From contig FR890455.1 of NCBI GenBank assembly GCA_000433415.1, positions 43,910-50,651 on the forward strand: DNA of 6,742 nucleotides, written 5' to 3'. The notes beneath the pieces were generated by a model, which searched no databases, had not been told where the DNA came from, and saw nothing but the letters and a program-made list of their open reading frames with translations. Positions 1 through 5,222 of the stretch are shown here, piece after piece. The DNA comes from Clostridium sp. CAG:448. GTDB lineage: Bacteria; Bacillota; Clostridia; Oscillospirales; CAG-272. A program made the translations under genes and the position numbers. The stretch's first letter is position 1; the number at the start of each line of letters is the position of its first letter.

Positions 1-1
1 C

Positions 2-1003
2 ACCGGCGTGCTGACCCCGACCGCCGATCTGACCCCAGTGCGCCTTGCGGGATCCACGGTTTCCCGTGCAACGCTGCACAATCCGGATTTCATCCGGGAA
101 CGGGATATCCGCATCGGAGATATGGTGGTTTTGCAGAAGGCAGGGGATATTATTCCGGAGGTTGTGCGTGCGTTGCCCGACATGCGTGACGGCAGCCAGG
201 TGGAGTTCCATATGCCGACCCGTTGCCCGTCCTGCGGAGAACCGGTGTTCCGTGAAGAGGGAGAGGCGGCAGTGCGTTGTACCAATGCCGCCTGCCCGGC
301 GCAACTTTTGCGCGGAATCACGCATTTTGTGTCCAAAGACGCCATGGACATTGACGGCATGGGACCGCAGGTGGTGGAGATGCTGCTTGCAAACGGTCTT
401 TTGCACGATGCGGCAGATCTGTACAGCCTCCGTGCGGAGCAGATGGCCTCGTTGGACCGCATGGGAGAAAAGTCCGCAGCCAACCTGATTGCTGCCATTG
501 ACGCTTCGCGGAAAGCCGGATTGGAACGACTGCTCTATGCGCTCGGAATCCGGAATATCGGGCAGATCGCCGCCGCCGCATTGGCAAGGCGTGCCGGCAC
601 GCTGGAGAATTGCATGATGCTGACGCGGGAGGATATCTGTGCCATTGATGATTTCGGCGAGATTTCCGCGGACTGTGTAGTCAACTATTTTTCGCACCCG
701 CAAAATATCGCTCTTTGTAACCGTCTGCGGGATGCCGGCGTGGTGACGGTTGCCACTGCCGCTCCGGCAGGGGATCGGCTCGCCGGGATTACGTTTGTTC
801 TGACCGGAACGTTACCCACGCTTTCCAGGGACGAGGCAAGCGCCATGATCCGTCAGGCGGGGGGAAAAGTCTCCGGTTCGGTTTCTTCCAAAACCGGCTA
901 TGTGGTTGCCGGGGAAGCCGCCGGTTCCAAACTGACCAAGGCAAACGCGCTCGGAATACCGGTGATTGACGAGGCGGGGCTGTTGGAGATGCTGCAAAAA
1001 TGA
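2..1003 (+). CDS. ligA: NAD-dependent DNA ligase LigA, C-terminal half (5' end outside window)
   Basis: LigA seals nicks in duplex DNA using NAD+, in replication and repair. The reading frame is already open at base 2, so the N-terminal Ia and adenylation domains (with the KxDG active-site lysine) lie upstream. What remains is about 333 residues of a family usually near 650-670. In order, it shows the end of the nucleotidyltransferase domain (GSTVSRATLHN, near bases 50-85), the OB-fold with the motif-V-like KAGDIIP (about 137-160), a Cys4 zinc finger (CPSC...C....C, codons between 224 and 295), helix-hairpin-helix repeats (about 300-740), and a C-terminal BRCT domain (about 775-1000, with FVLTGTL and a conserved GGK). 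All four zinc cysteines are present and no lesion is seen. The TGA stop lies 3 bp from the stop of the convergent amidase gene, leaving no room for a private terminator. Identity is very secure. Confidence 0.97.
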   Translation, partial: TGVLTPTADLTPVRLAGSTVSRATLHNPDFIRERDIRIGDMVVLQKAGDIIPEVVRALPDMRDGSQVEFHMPTRCPSCGEPVFREEGEAAVRCTNAACPAQLLRGITHFVSKDAMDIDGMGPQVVEMLLANGLLHDAADLYSLRAEQMASLDRMGEKSAANLIAAIDASRKAGLERLLYALGIRNIGQIAAAALARRAGTLENCMMLTREDICAIDDFGEISADCVVNYFSHPQNIALCNRLRDAGVVTVATAAPAGDRLAGITFVLTGTLPTLSRDEASAMIRQAGGKVSGSVSSKTGYVVAGEAAGSKLTKANALGIPVIDEAGLLEMLQK

Positions 1004-1006
1004 TGC

Positions 1007-1576
1007 CTATGCGTTTGCTCCCCCGGTGTAAGCCTGAATGCCGCGGAAAAGACCGTCGGCAAACAGTCCCGGATTTTCATTCATCAGTGCCGCGTCTCCT
1101 GGGTTGGTGATAAATCCCAGTTCCACCAGGACGGCGGGCATTGCCGTTTTGCGCAGCACGTACAGTCCCGGGCGGAGTTTTACGCCGCGATTGGGCAGAC
1201 CGGTGGTACTGTTCAGCCAATAGAGAATGGATTCCCCCAGCTCAAATGCAGGGGTGTTCCGTGCATAAACCAAAGCTTCACTGCCCGTGCCAGAGGCGTC
1301 CGTTGCGGCATTGGTATGCAGACTGACAAAATAATCCGCTCCCCAGGCATTCGCCTGATCCGTGCGGGCGCGCAGACTGGTGGTATTTGAAGTGCCGAGC
1401 TGTGTTTCGGGCGTGGGACGGGACAGCAGCACCTCATATCCCGCCGCGCGAAGCAGAGCGGCAAGTTCAATGCCGATCCGGTAAACAATATTTTGCTCAC
1501 GCAGACCGTTCCCTTCGGCACCTGCGTTGGGATTCTGCGGGTTGTGCCCCTGATCGATGTAAATTTTCGTTGCCAT
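1007..1576 (-). CDS. N-acetylmuramoyl-L-alanine amidase, amidase_3 family, no visible export signal
   Basis: This is a zinc amidase that would cleave the bond between N-acetylmuramic acid and L-alanine in peptidoglycan. The 189-residue protein is essentially a bare amidase_3 domain. It shows the N-terminal DQGH motif (H11), E27 in GLREQN, SLHTN (H87) as the likely third zinc ligand, and the catalytic glutamate E152 in VELGFITN. There is no signal peptide, membrane anchor, SH3, LysM or SPOR domain: the protein begins directly with the first beta strand (MATKIYID). Start choice: an ATG at 1585 would add three residues, but it directly abuts the Shine-Dalgarno sequence, whereas the ATG at 1576 sits 9 nt from it. 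The gene is divergent from rsmI and convergent with ligA. A CwlD-like sporulation amidase, a peptidoglycan-recycling enzyme or a domesticated endolysin are all possible; the sequence does not decide. Family assignment is strong, biological role open. Confidence 0.92.
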   Translation of the reverse strand: MATKIYIDQGHNPQNPNAGAEGNGLREQNIVYRIGIELAALLRAAGYEVLLSRPTPETQLGTSNTTSLRARTDQANAWGADYFVSLHTNAATDASGTGSEALVYARNTPAFELGESILYWLNSTTGLPNRGVKLRPGLYVLRKTAMPAVLVELGFITNPGDAALMNENPGLFADGLFRGIQAYTGGANA

Positions 1577-1585
1577 ATATGCCAT

Positions 1586-1594
1586 CTCCCCTTT
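1586..1594 (-). promoter_or_regulatory. Ribosome binding site that decides the amidase start
   Basis: On the minus strand the bases read AAAGGGGAG. They touch the ATG at 1585 with zero spacing but stand 9 nt before the in-frame ATG at 1576. The second spacing is normal for a Shine-Dalgarno site, so the 189-residue product is preferred over the 192-residue one. Confidence 0.7.
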
Positions 1595-1635
1595 CTATCT
1601 ATCCGTTATGTTATGCCGGTAGCGGGGGAGGCGTG

Positions 1636-1642
1636 AAAGGAG
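1636..1642 (+). promoter_or_regulatory. Ribosome binding site that decides the rsmI start
   Basis: AAAGGAG lies 5 nt before the ATG at 1648. The competing in-frame ATG at 1717, which would give the more usual short RsmI N-terminus (MGGTLYLVATPIGNL), has only an AAGGGAAG about 16 nt upstream. The 1648 start is therefore favoured even though it adds 23 residues. Confidence 0.7.
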
Positions 1643-1647
1643 ATTCT

Positions 1648-2550
1648 ATGAGTTCTGTAAAAAACCATACGACTGCATGGGAGGCAGATGCAAAGGGAAG
1701 TGAAAAAAACCGGGTAATGGGCGGGACACTTTACCTTGTTGCCACGCCGATCGGAAATCTTGCCGATTTGTCGGAGCGGGCTGTCAAGGTGCTTTCCGAG
1801 GTGGATTTTATTGCCGCGGAGGATACGCGCAATACGATGCATTTGCTGACGTATTTGGGCATTCAGAAACCCATGGTGTCCTATTTTGAACATAATAAGC
1901 GCGCCCGCGGGGAGGAGATCCTTGCAAGAATTTCATCGGGTGAGTCCTGCGCATTGGTAACGGATGCGGGAATGCCGGCTGTTTCGGATCCGGGAGCCGA
2001 CCTGGTGGCGCTGTGCGCGGAGCGGGGGATTTCGGTCAGTTGCGTGCCGGGCGCCTGCGCCGTTGTGACCGCACTTGCCCTTTCCGCACTTCCCACAGGG
2101 CGATTCTGCTTTGAAGGGTTCCTCAGTACGGACAAGACCTCGCGCAAACGGCACCTTGCTTCTCTGGCGCAGGAACAACGGACAATGATTTTTTATGAAG
2201 CGCCGCATAAACTGGTTTCTACGCTCCGGGATTTGTGTGAGGTGTTCGGTGGCGACCGGAGAATTTCGCTTTGCCGGGAGTTGACCAAGCTGAATGAGGA
2301 AATTCTGCGTATGACATTGGCACAGGCGCTGGATTACTATGCGGAGCGTCAGCCGCGCGGCGAGTATGTGCTTGTCCTTGCAGGCAAAGACGGGAAGACC
2401 GGGACGGAGGACGCATTCTGGCAGCAGATGAGTGTGCCGGAGCACGTTGCGTATTACATGGAGCAGGGCATGGAGAAAAAAGAGGCGATCAAAGCGGCGG
2501 CAAAGGATCGCGGTGTGCAGAAAAATGAGATCTATCAGCAGGTGCTCTGA
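1648..2550 (+). CDS. rsmI: 16S rRNA (cytidine(1402)-2'-O)-methyltransferase RsmI
   Basis: RsmI uses S-adenosylmethionine to methylate the 2'-OH of C1402 of 16S rRNA in the ribosomal P site, supporting decoding accuracy. The 300-residue protein has a complete tetrapyrrole-methylase-type fold: ATPIGNL (residues 32-38), AEDTR (57-61), VTDAGMPAVSDPG (104-116), VPGACA (133-138) and FYEAPHK (182-188). The C-terminal region from about 262 to 300 (VAYYMEQGMEKKEAIKAAAK onward) matches the small helical RsmI C-terminal domain. The first 23 residues are a polar, charged extension ahead of the usual start, kept because of the good ribosome site at 1636-1642. The frame stays open upstream to about 1387, but that part overlaps the amidase gene on the other strand and has no supporting features. 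The gene is divergent from the amidase and appears monocistronic, ending before a strong terminator. I saw no convincing promoter in the 70-bp divergent gap. Confidence 0.96.
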   Translation: MSSVKNHTTAWEADAKGSEKNRVMGGTLYLVATPIGNLADLSERAVKVLSEVDFIAAEDTRNTMHLLTYLGIQKPMVSYFEHNKRARGEEILARISSGESCALVTDAGMPAVSDPGADLVALCAERGISVSCVPGACAVVTALALSALPTGRFCFEGFLSTDKTSRKRHLASLAQEQRTMIFYEAPHKLVSTLRDLCEVFGGDRRISLCRELTKLNEEILRMTLAQALDYYAERQPRGEYVLVLAGKDGKTGTEDAFWQQMSVPEHVAYYMEQGMEKKEAIKAAAKDRGVQKNEIYQQVL

Positions 2551-2575
2551 CCGCCGGGAGGGGAGCCCGCCCTTC

Positions 2576-2618
2576 ATCCGTCTTGCAGCCCATCAAAGGG
2601 GTGCAGGGCGGATTTTTT
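2576..2618 (+). terminator. Intrinsic terminator after rsmI
   Basis: The arms at 2576-2591 and 2598-2613 can pair over 16 positions with one G-G mismatch and two G-U pairs. They enclose a six-base loop (ATCAAA) and are followed by six T residues at 2613-2618. It begins 26 bp after the rsmI stop and should separate rsmI from asd transcription. Confidence 0.9.
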
Positions 2619-2748
2619 GCCGGGGATTTGCGGACTGCAATGAGAGAACGGACAGGCAATCCTGCATGTCTTTGCCCTTATGTGACGGTTTATACAAAAA
2701 ATATCCGGCATCGGCAGGAGAATTCTCTGTCTGATATGCAATTTCCGG

Positions 2749-2777
2749 TTGCACTTTCCTGCAAAATATGATACAAT
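2749..2777 (+). promoter_or_regulatory. Sigma-A-type promoter for asd
   Basis: A -35 element TTGCAC (2749-2754) and a -10 element TACAAT (2772-2777) are separated by exactly 17 bp. A TG dinucleotide at 2769-2770 makes an extended -10. Transcription would start near 2783-2785, giving a leader of about 50 nt before the asd ATG at 2833. It is the best promoter in the window and agrees with the terminator just upstream. Confidence 0.82.
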
Positions 2778-2792
2778 GGTAACAATTAACCA

Positions 2793-2808
2793 ATGCGGAT
2801 TTCCGCAT
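2793..2808 (+). other. Small hairpin in the asd 5' leader
   Basis: ATGCGG (2793-2798) and CCGCAT (2803-2808) form a perfect 6-bp stem with loop ATTT, about 10 nt downstream of the predicted transcription start and 10 nt before the ribosome site. No T-tract follows, so it is not a terminator. It may stabilise the 5' end of the mRNA or be incidental. The leader is too short for a lysine riboswitch. Confidence 0.4.
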
Positions 2809-2832
2809 GGAGTGTAACGGAGGGGTGTAACA

Positions 2833-3918
2833 ATGGAAGCAGTGAAAAAGAGAAAAGTGGGTGTCGTGGGCGCGACAGGTATGGTGGGACAGCGGTTTTT
2901 GACGTTGCTTGCGGAGCATCCCTGGTTCGAGGTTGCCGCGCTTGCGGCATCTGGCAGAAGTGCGGGAAAGACCTATGAGGAAGCGGTCGGGGACCGTTGG
3001 AAACTGTCGGTTCCCATGCCGGAGAAGTACAGGAATATGGTGATGATCGACGCGTCTGACGTTCGTGCAATGGCTGAAAAATGCTCTTTTGTGTTTTGCG
3101 CGGTCAGTATGCCGAAAGAGGAGATCCGTGCTCTGGAGGAGGCATACGCCAAGGCGGAGATTCCGGTAGTGTCCAACAACAGCGCCAATCGCTGGACACC
3201 GGATGTTCCGATGGTCATTCCGGAGATCAATGATGCACATCTGGCGGTTATTGCGCATCAGCGCAAGCGCCTCGGGACAACGCGCGGCTTTATTGCCGTC
3301 AAGCCGAACTGTTCGATTCAATCCTATGTTCCCGCGCTGACGCCGCTGCTTCCGTACGGGATTACCGAGGTGGTGGCAACAACCTACCAGGCGATTTCCG
3401 GTGCCGGAAAAACCTTCCGCGAGTGGCCGGAAATGATTGACAATGTGATTCCCTATATCGGCGGCGAGGAGGAAAAATCCGAGCAGGAGCCGCTTCGCGT
3501 CTGGGGACACGTGGAAAACGGGGAGATCGTCAAGGCACAGGCTCCGCTGATTACGACGCAGTGTATCCGGGTCCCGGTGACAGACGGACACACTGCCGCG
3601 GTATTTGTCCGCTTCCGCGAAAAGCCGACAAAAAGTGCCATTTTGGAGGCGTGGAAACAGTTTGCCGGTAAGCCACAGCAGTTGCAGTTGCCGTCCGCCC
3701 CGGCACAGTTTATCACCTATTTTGAGGAGGATAATCGCCCGCAGGCAAACCTGGACCGCGGCTTGTACGGCGGAATGGGTGTTTCGGTGGGAAGACTGCG
3801 TGAGGATACGCTGTTTGACTACAAGTTTGTCGGGCTGTCGCACAATACCCTGCGCGGCGCCGCAGGCGGTGCGGTGTTGATTGCGGAACTGTTGGAAAAA
3901 GAAGGGTATTTTAGCTGA
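2833..3918 (+). CDS. asd: Aspartate-semialdehyde dehydrogenase, archaeal/fungal-type
   Basis: Asd reduces L-aspartyl-4-phosphate to L-aspartate-4-semialdehyde with NADPH in the cytoplasm. This is the branch point to lysine/diaminopimelate, threonine, methionine and isoleucine. The 361-residue protein starts with a Rossmann motif GATGMVGQ (residues 13-20). It then shows SNNSANRW (114-121), the catalytic cysteine C160 in KPNCSIQ, QAISGAGK (186-193), substrate-binding R246 in CIRVPVTDGH, and the catalytic histidine H253. The KPNCS context, the SGAGKTF motif and the length fit the branch first known from archaea and fungi, which also occurs in some Clostridia, rather than the classical E. coli/Bacillus form; this subclass call is from pattern recognition. 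GGAGGGG at 2819-2825 lies 7 nt before the ATG. A strong promoter at 2749-2777 drives it. azlCD follow on the same strand after 110 bp. No lesion is seen. Confidence 0.96.
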   Translation: MEAVKKRKVGVVGATGMVGQRFLTLLAEHPWFEVAALAASGRSAGKTYEEAVGDRWKLSVPMPEKYRNMVMIDASDVRAMAEKCSFVFCAVSMPKEEIRALEEAYAKAEIPVVSNNSANRWTPDVPMVIPEINDAHLAVIAHQRKRLGTTRGFIAVKPNCSIQSYVPALTPLLPYGITEVVATTYQAISGAGKTFREWPEMIDNVIPYIGGEEEKSEQEPLRVWGHVENGEIVKAQAPLITTQCIRVPVTDGHTAAVFVRFREKPTKSAILEAWKQFAGKPQQLQLPSAPAQFITYFEEDNRPQANLDRGLYGGMGVSVGRLREDTLFDYKFVGLSHNTLRGAAGGAVLIAELLEKEGYFS

Positions 3919-4028
3919 TTCTGCGGGAAGTCAAAAATTGCCGTTGTCCTTGGGAAAAGCTTTCCTTCTCTGAGGTGATGCAGGAGGGAGTATCGCGGAT
4001 CTGCAACGATGTTCAATGGAAAGAATGA
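3919..4028 (+). other. asd-azlC intergenic segment with possible 16-codon leader frame
   Basis: No clear terminator or promoter was found, so azlCD may be read through from asd. A weak hairpin (GGAAA 3953-3957 with TTTCC 3961-3965) is followed only by TTCTCT. A strong Shine-Dalgarno-like AGGAGGGAG at 3982-3990 has no start codon at a usable distance; the nearest ATG downstream, at 4009, is 18 nt away. A frame beginning at ATG 3978 runs 16 codons (MQEGVSRICNDVQWKE) to a TGA at 4026-4028 that directly abuts the azlC ATG. That frame is open back to 3915 without a standard start other than a GTG at 3975. It may be a leader peptide, the remnant of a lost gene, or chance. Confidence 0.3.
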
Positions 4029-4793
4029 ATGATGAAAGCAAACAAAACGAAAAAAATCACCCGTAATACGGCATTCCGTGCGGGTGTCAAGGATGGAATT
4101 CCCATTGCATTGGGCTATTTTGCCGTTGCCTTTTCTCTGGGAATTGCGGCGAAAAATGCAGGGTTAAATGCCTTTGAAGGGGCATTTGCAAGCCTTTTGT
4201 GCAATGCTTCGGCGGGGGAATATGCCGGATTTACGGTGATCCGGGAACAGGGAGCGCTGATCGGAATTGCCCTGATTACATTGGTTGTGAATGCACGGTA
4301 TTTTCTGATGAGCTGTGCGTTGAGCCAGAAGCTGGCGCCCGGAACGCGCTGGGTTCACAGAATTCTTCTGAGTTTTTATCTGACGGATGAATTTTTCGGG
4401 ATTGCCGTTGCGCGACCGGGGTATCTGGATCCGACCTATGTGTACGGCGCGGTTGTGGTTGCCTCTCCGTCGTGGGCACTCGGAACGGCGCTCGGCGTTT
4501 TGGCGGGAACGCTTTTGCCGGCGCGTCTGGTCAGCGCTTTCTCAGTGGCGCTGTACGGCATGTTTCTTGCCATTATCATCCCGCCGGCACGTAAAAGCCG
4601 ATTGATTGCCGGTTTGGTTGCGTGCGGATTTGTATGCAGCTATGCTGCTTCGGTCATCCCGTGGGTGCGCGATATTTCCGAGGGGATGCGCACGCTGATT
4701 CTGACGGTTGTGATTTCGGTTGCCGCCGCACTGCTGTTTCCGCGCAGGGAAGAGGACCATGCAATGGCGCCAAAGGAGGACAGACCGGAATGA
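4029..4793 (+). CDS. azlC: AzlC family branched-chain amino-acid exporter, large subunit
   Basis: AzlC is the large integral-membrane subunit of the AzlCD exporter of branched-chain amino acids, first known from azaleucine resistance in Bacillus subtilis (BrnF in Corynebacterium). The 254-residue protein begins with a basic cytoplasmic tail, then has hydrophobic segments at roughly 24-45, 75-97, 137-163, 167-186, 191-210 and 220-237. Family features include PIALGYFAVAFSLG (25-38), an LCNASAGEYAG segment (57-67), NARYFLMS (88-95) and LTDEFF (118-123). The C-terminal tail is charged and contains the azlD ribosome site. Start is uncertain by one codon (ATG at 4029 or 4032); the weak GGAAAG at 4018-4023 is 5 or 8 nt away. 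The stop overlaps the azlD start (ATGA), implying translational coupling. It follows asd on the same strand, suggesting a link to isoleucine-pathway overflow. Family is confident; the actual substrate is inferred. Confidence 0.93.
   Translation: MMKANKTKKITRNTAFRAGVKDGIPIALGYFAVAFSLGIAAKNAGLNAFEGAFASLLCNASAGEYAGFTVIREQGALIGIALITLVVNARYFLMSCALSQKLAPGTRWVHRILLSFYLTDEFFGIAVARPGYLDPTYVYGAVVVASPSWALGTALGVLAGTLLPARLVSAFSVALYGMFLAIIIPPARKSRLIAGLVACGFVCSYAASVIPWVRDISEGMRTLILTVVISVAAALLFPRREEDHAMAPKEDRPE
4772..4780 (+). promoter_or_regulatory. Ribosome binding site of azlD inside azlC
   Basis: AAAGGAGGA lies within the last codons of azlC, 9 nt before the azlD ATG at 4790. It is much stronger than the azlC site and fixes the azlD start, excluding the longer upstream frame that would run well inside azlC. 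Confidence 0.8.
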
Positions 4794-5089
4794 AAAATCT
4801 TCTGTACATCGCGGTTATGGGCGCAGTCACCTTTGCCGTTCGCTTTTTGCCGCAGATTTTGATCCGTCAGCCGATCAAAAGCGTATTTGTCAGATCCTTC
4901 CTTTACTACGTGCCCTATGTGACGCTATCGGTTATGACCTTTCCCGCGATTCTCCATGCCACGCAAAATCCCATTTCCGCAATCGTTGCCCTGCTGGTGG
5001 GACTTGTTGCCGCGTACTTTAATCTTGGTTTGTTTCGCGTCGCACTGTGTTGTTGCTCCACCGTCTTTTTGCTGGAATTGTTTCTGTAA
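4790..5089 (+). CDS. azlD: AzlD family branched-chain amino-acid exporter, small subunit
   Basis: AzlD is the small membrane partner needed with AzlC for branched-chain amino-acid export (BrnE in Corynebacterium). The 99-residue protein is nearly all hydrophobic, with predicted membrane segments at about 3-20, 36-56, 62-79 and 82-98. The N-terminal pattern of an early basic residue followed by LPQILIRQPIKS (20-31) and the SFLYYVPYVTLSVMTFPAIL stretch (36-55) are characteristic of the family. The length is typical. The start ATG at 4790 overlaps the azlC stop by 4 bp and has a strong ribosome site at 4772-4780. A run of three cysteines (87-89) in the last membrane segment is mildly unusual. 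The gene ends convergently to the fucosidase. Confidence 0.92.
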   Translation: MKNLLYIAVMGAVTFAVRFLPQILIRQPIKSVFVRSFLYYVPYVTLSVMTFPAILHATQNPISAIVALLVGLVAAYFNLGLFRVALCCCSTVFLLELFL

Positions 5090-5141
5090 GCCGAATTTTC
5101 CGCAAAGGAAAGAAATCCGAACCCGAATCTTTGGAATTTTT

Positions 5142-5160
5142 ATTTCCGAAGCGGAAATTT
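5142..5160 (+). terminator. Possible weak terminator after azlD
   Basis: ATTTCCG (5142-5148) and CGGAAAT (5152-5158) form a 7-bp stem with a three-base loop, 53 bp after the azlD stop. The T-tract is short and interrupted (TTTGGTTTG). It is a candidate end for azlCD mRNA; the stronger hairpin just downstream lacks T residues on this strand. Confidence 0.4.
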
Positions 5161-5173
5161 GGTTTGACCCATC

Positions 5174-5219
5174 AAAAATCCCCCTTCCGGATTGCGGACT
5201 CGCTGCCGGAAGGGGGATT
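5174..5219 (-). terminator. Intrinsic terminator of the fucosidase gene
   Basis: Bases 5177-5190 (AATCCCCCTTCCGG) and 5206-5219 are perfect 14-bp complements around a 15-base loop, which can itself form a GCG/CGC stem (5194-5196 with 5201-5203). Read on the minus strand, the stem is followed by a run of T (complement of the A run 5174-5178), starting 3 bp after the fucosidase stop. On the plus strand it is followed by GTGTCAG, so the terminator is oriented for the minus-strand gene. Confidence 0.92.
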
Positions 5220-5222
5220 GTG

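Noticed and set aside
1387..1647. Upstream in-frame extension of rsmI by 87 codons.
   Set aside because: It overlaps the amidase gene on the other strand, has no ribosome site, and RsmI family similarity begins only after the 1648 start.
1933..2577. A 214-codon minus-strand frame opposite rsmI.
   Set aside because: Composition is Arg/His/Cys-rich with no family motif, and it is fully explained as the complement of rsmI codons.
2619..2748. Possible lysine (L-box) or other riboswitch upstream of asd.
   Set aside because: The stretch lies upstream of the clear promoter at 2749-2777, and I could not find conserved riboswitch core elements; the transcribed leader is only about 50 nt.
2593..3843. 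A 416-codon open frame on the minus strand, antisense to asd.
   Set aside because: It lies almost wholly opposite a textbook asd gene, is rich in Arg, His, Cys and Leu, has no recognisable motif or ribosome site, and its end crosses the rsmI terminator. It is a codon-bias shadow.
3953..3968. Hairpin GGAAA-AGC-TTTCC followed by TTCTCT after asd, as a terminator.
   Set aside because: The stem is only five or six weak pairs and the following tract is interrupted by C; not enough to call a terminator.
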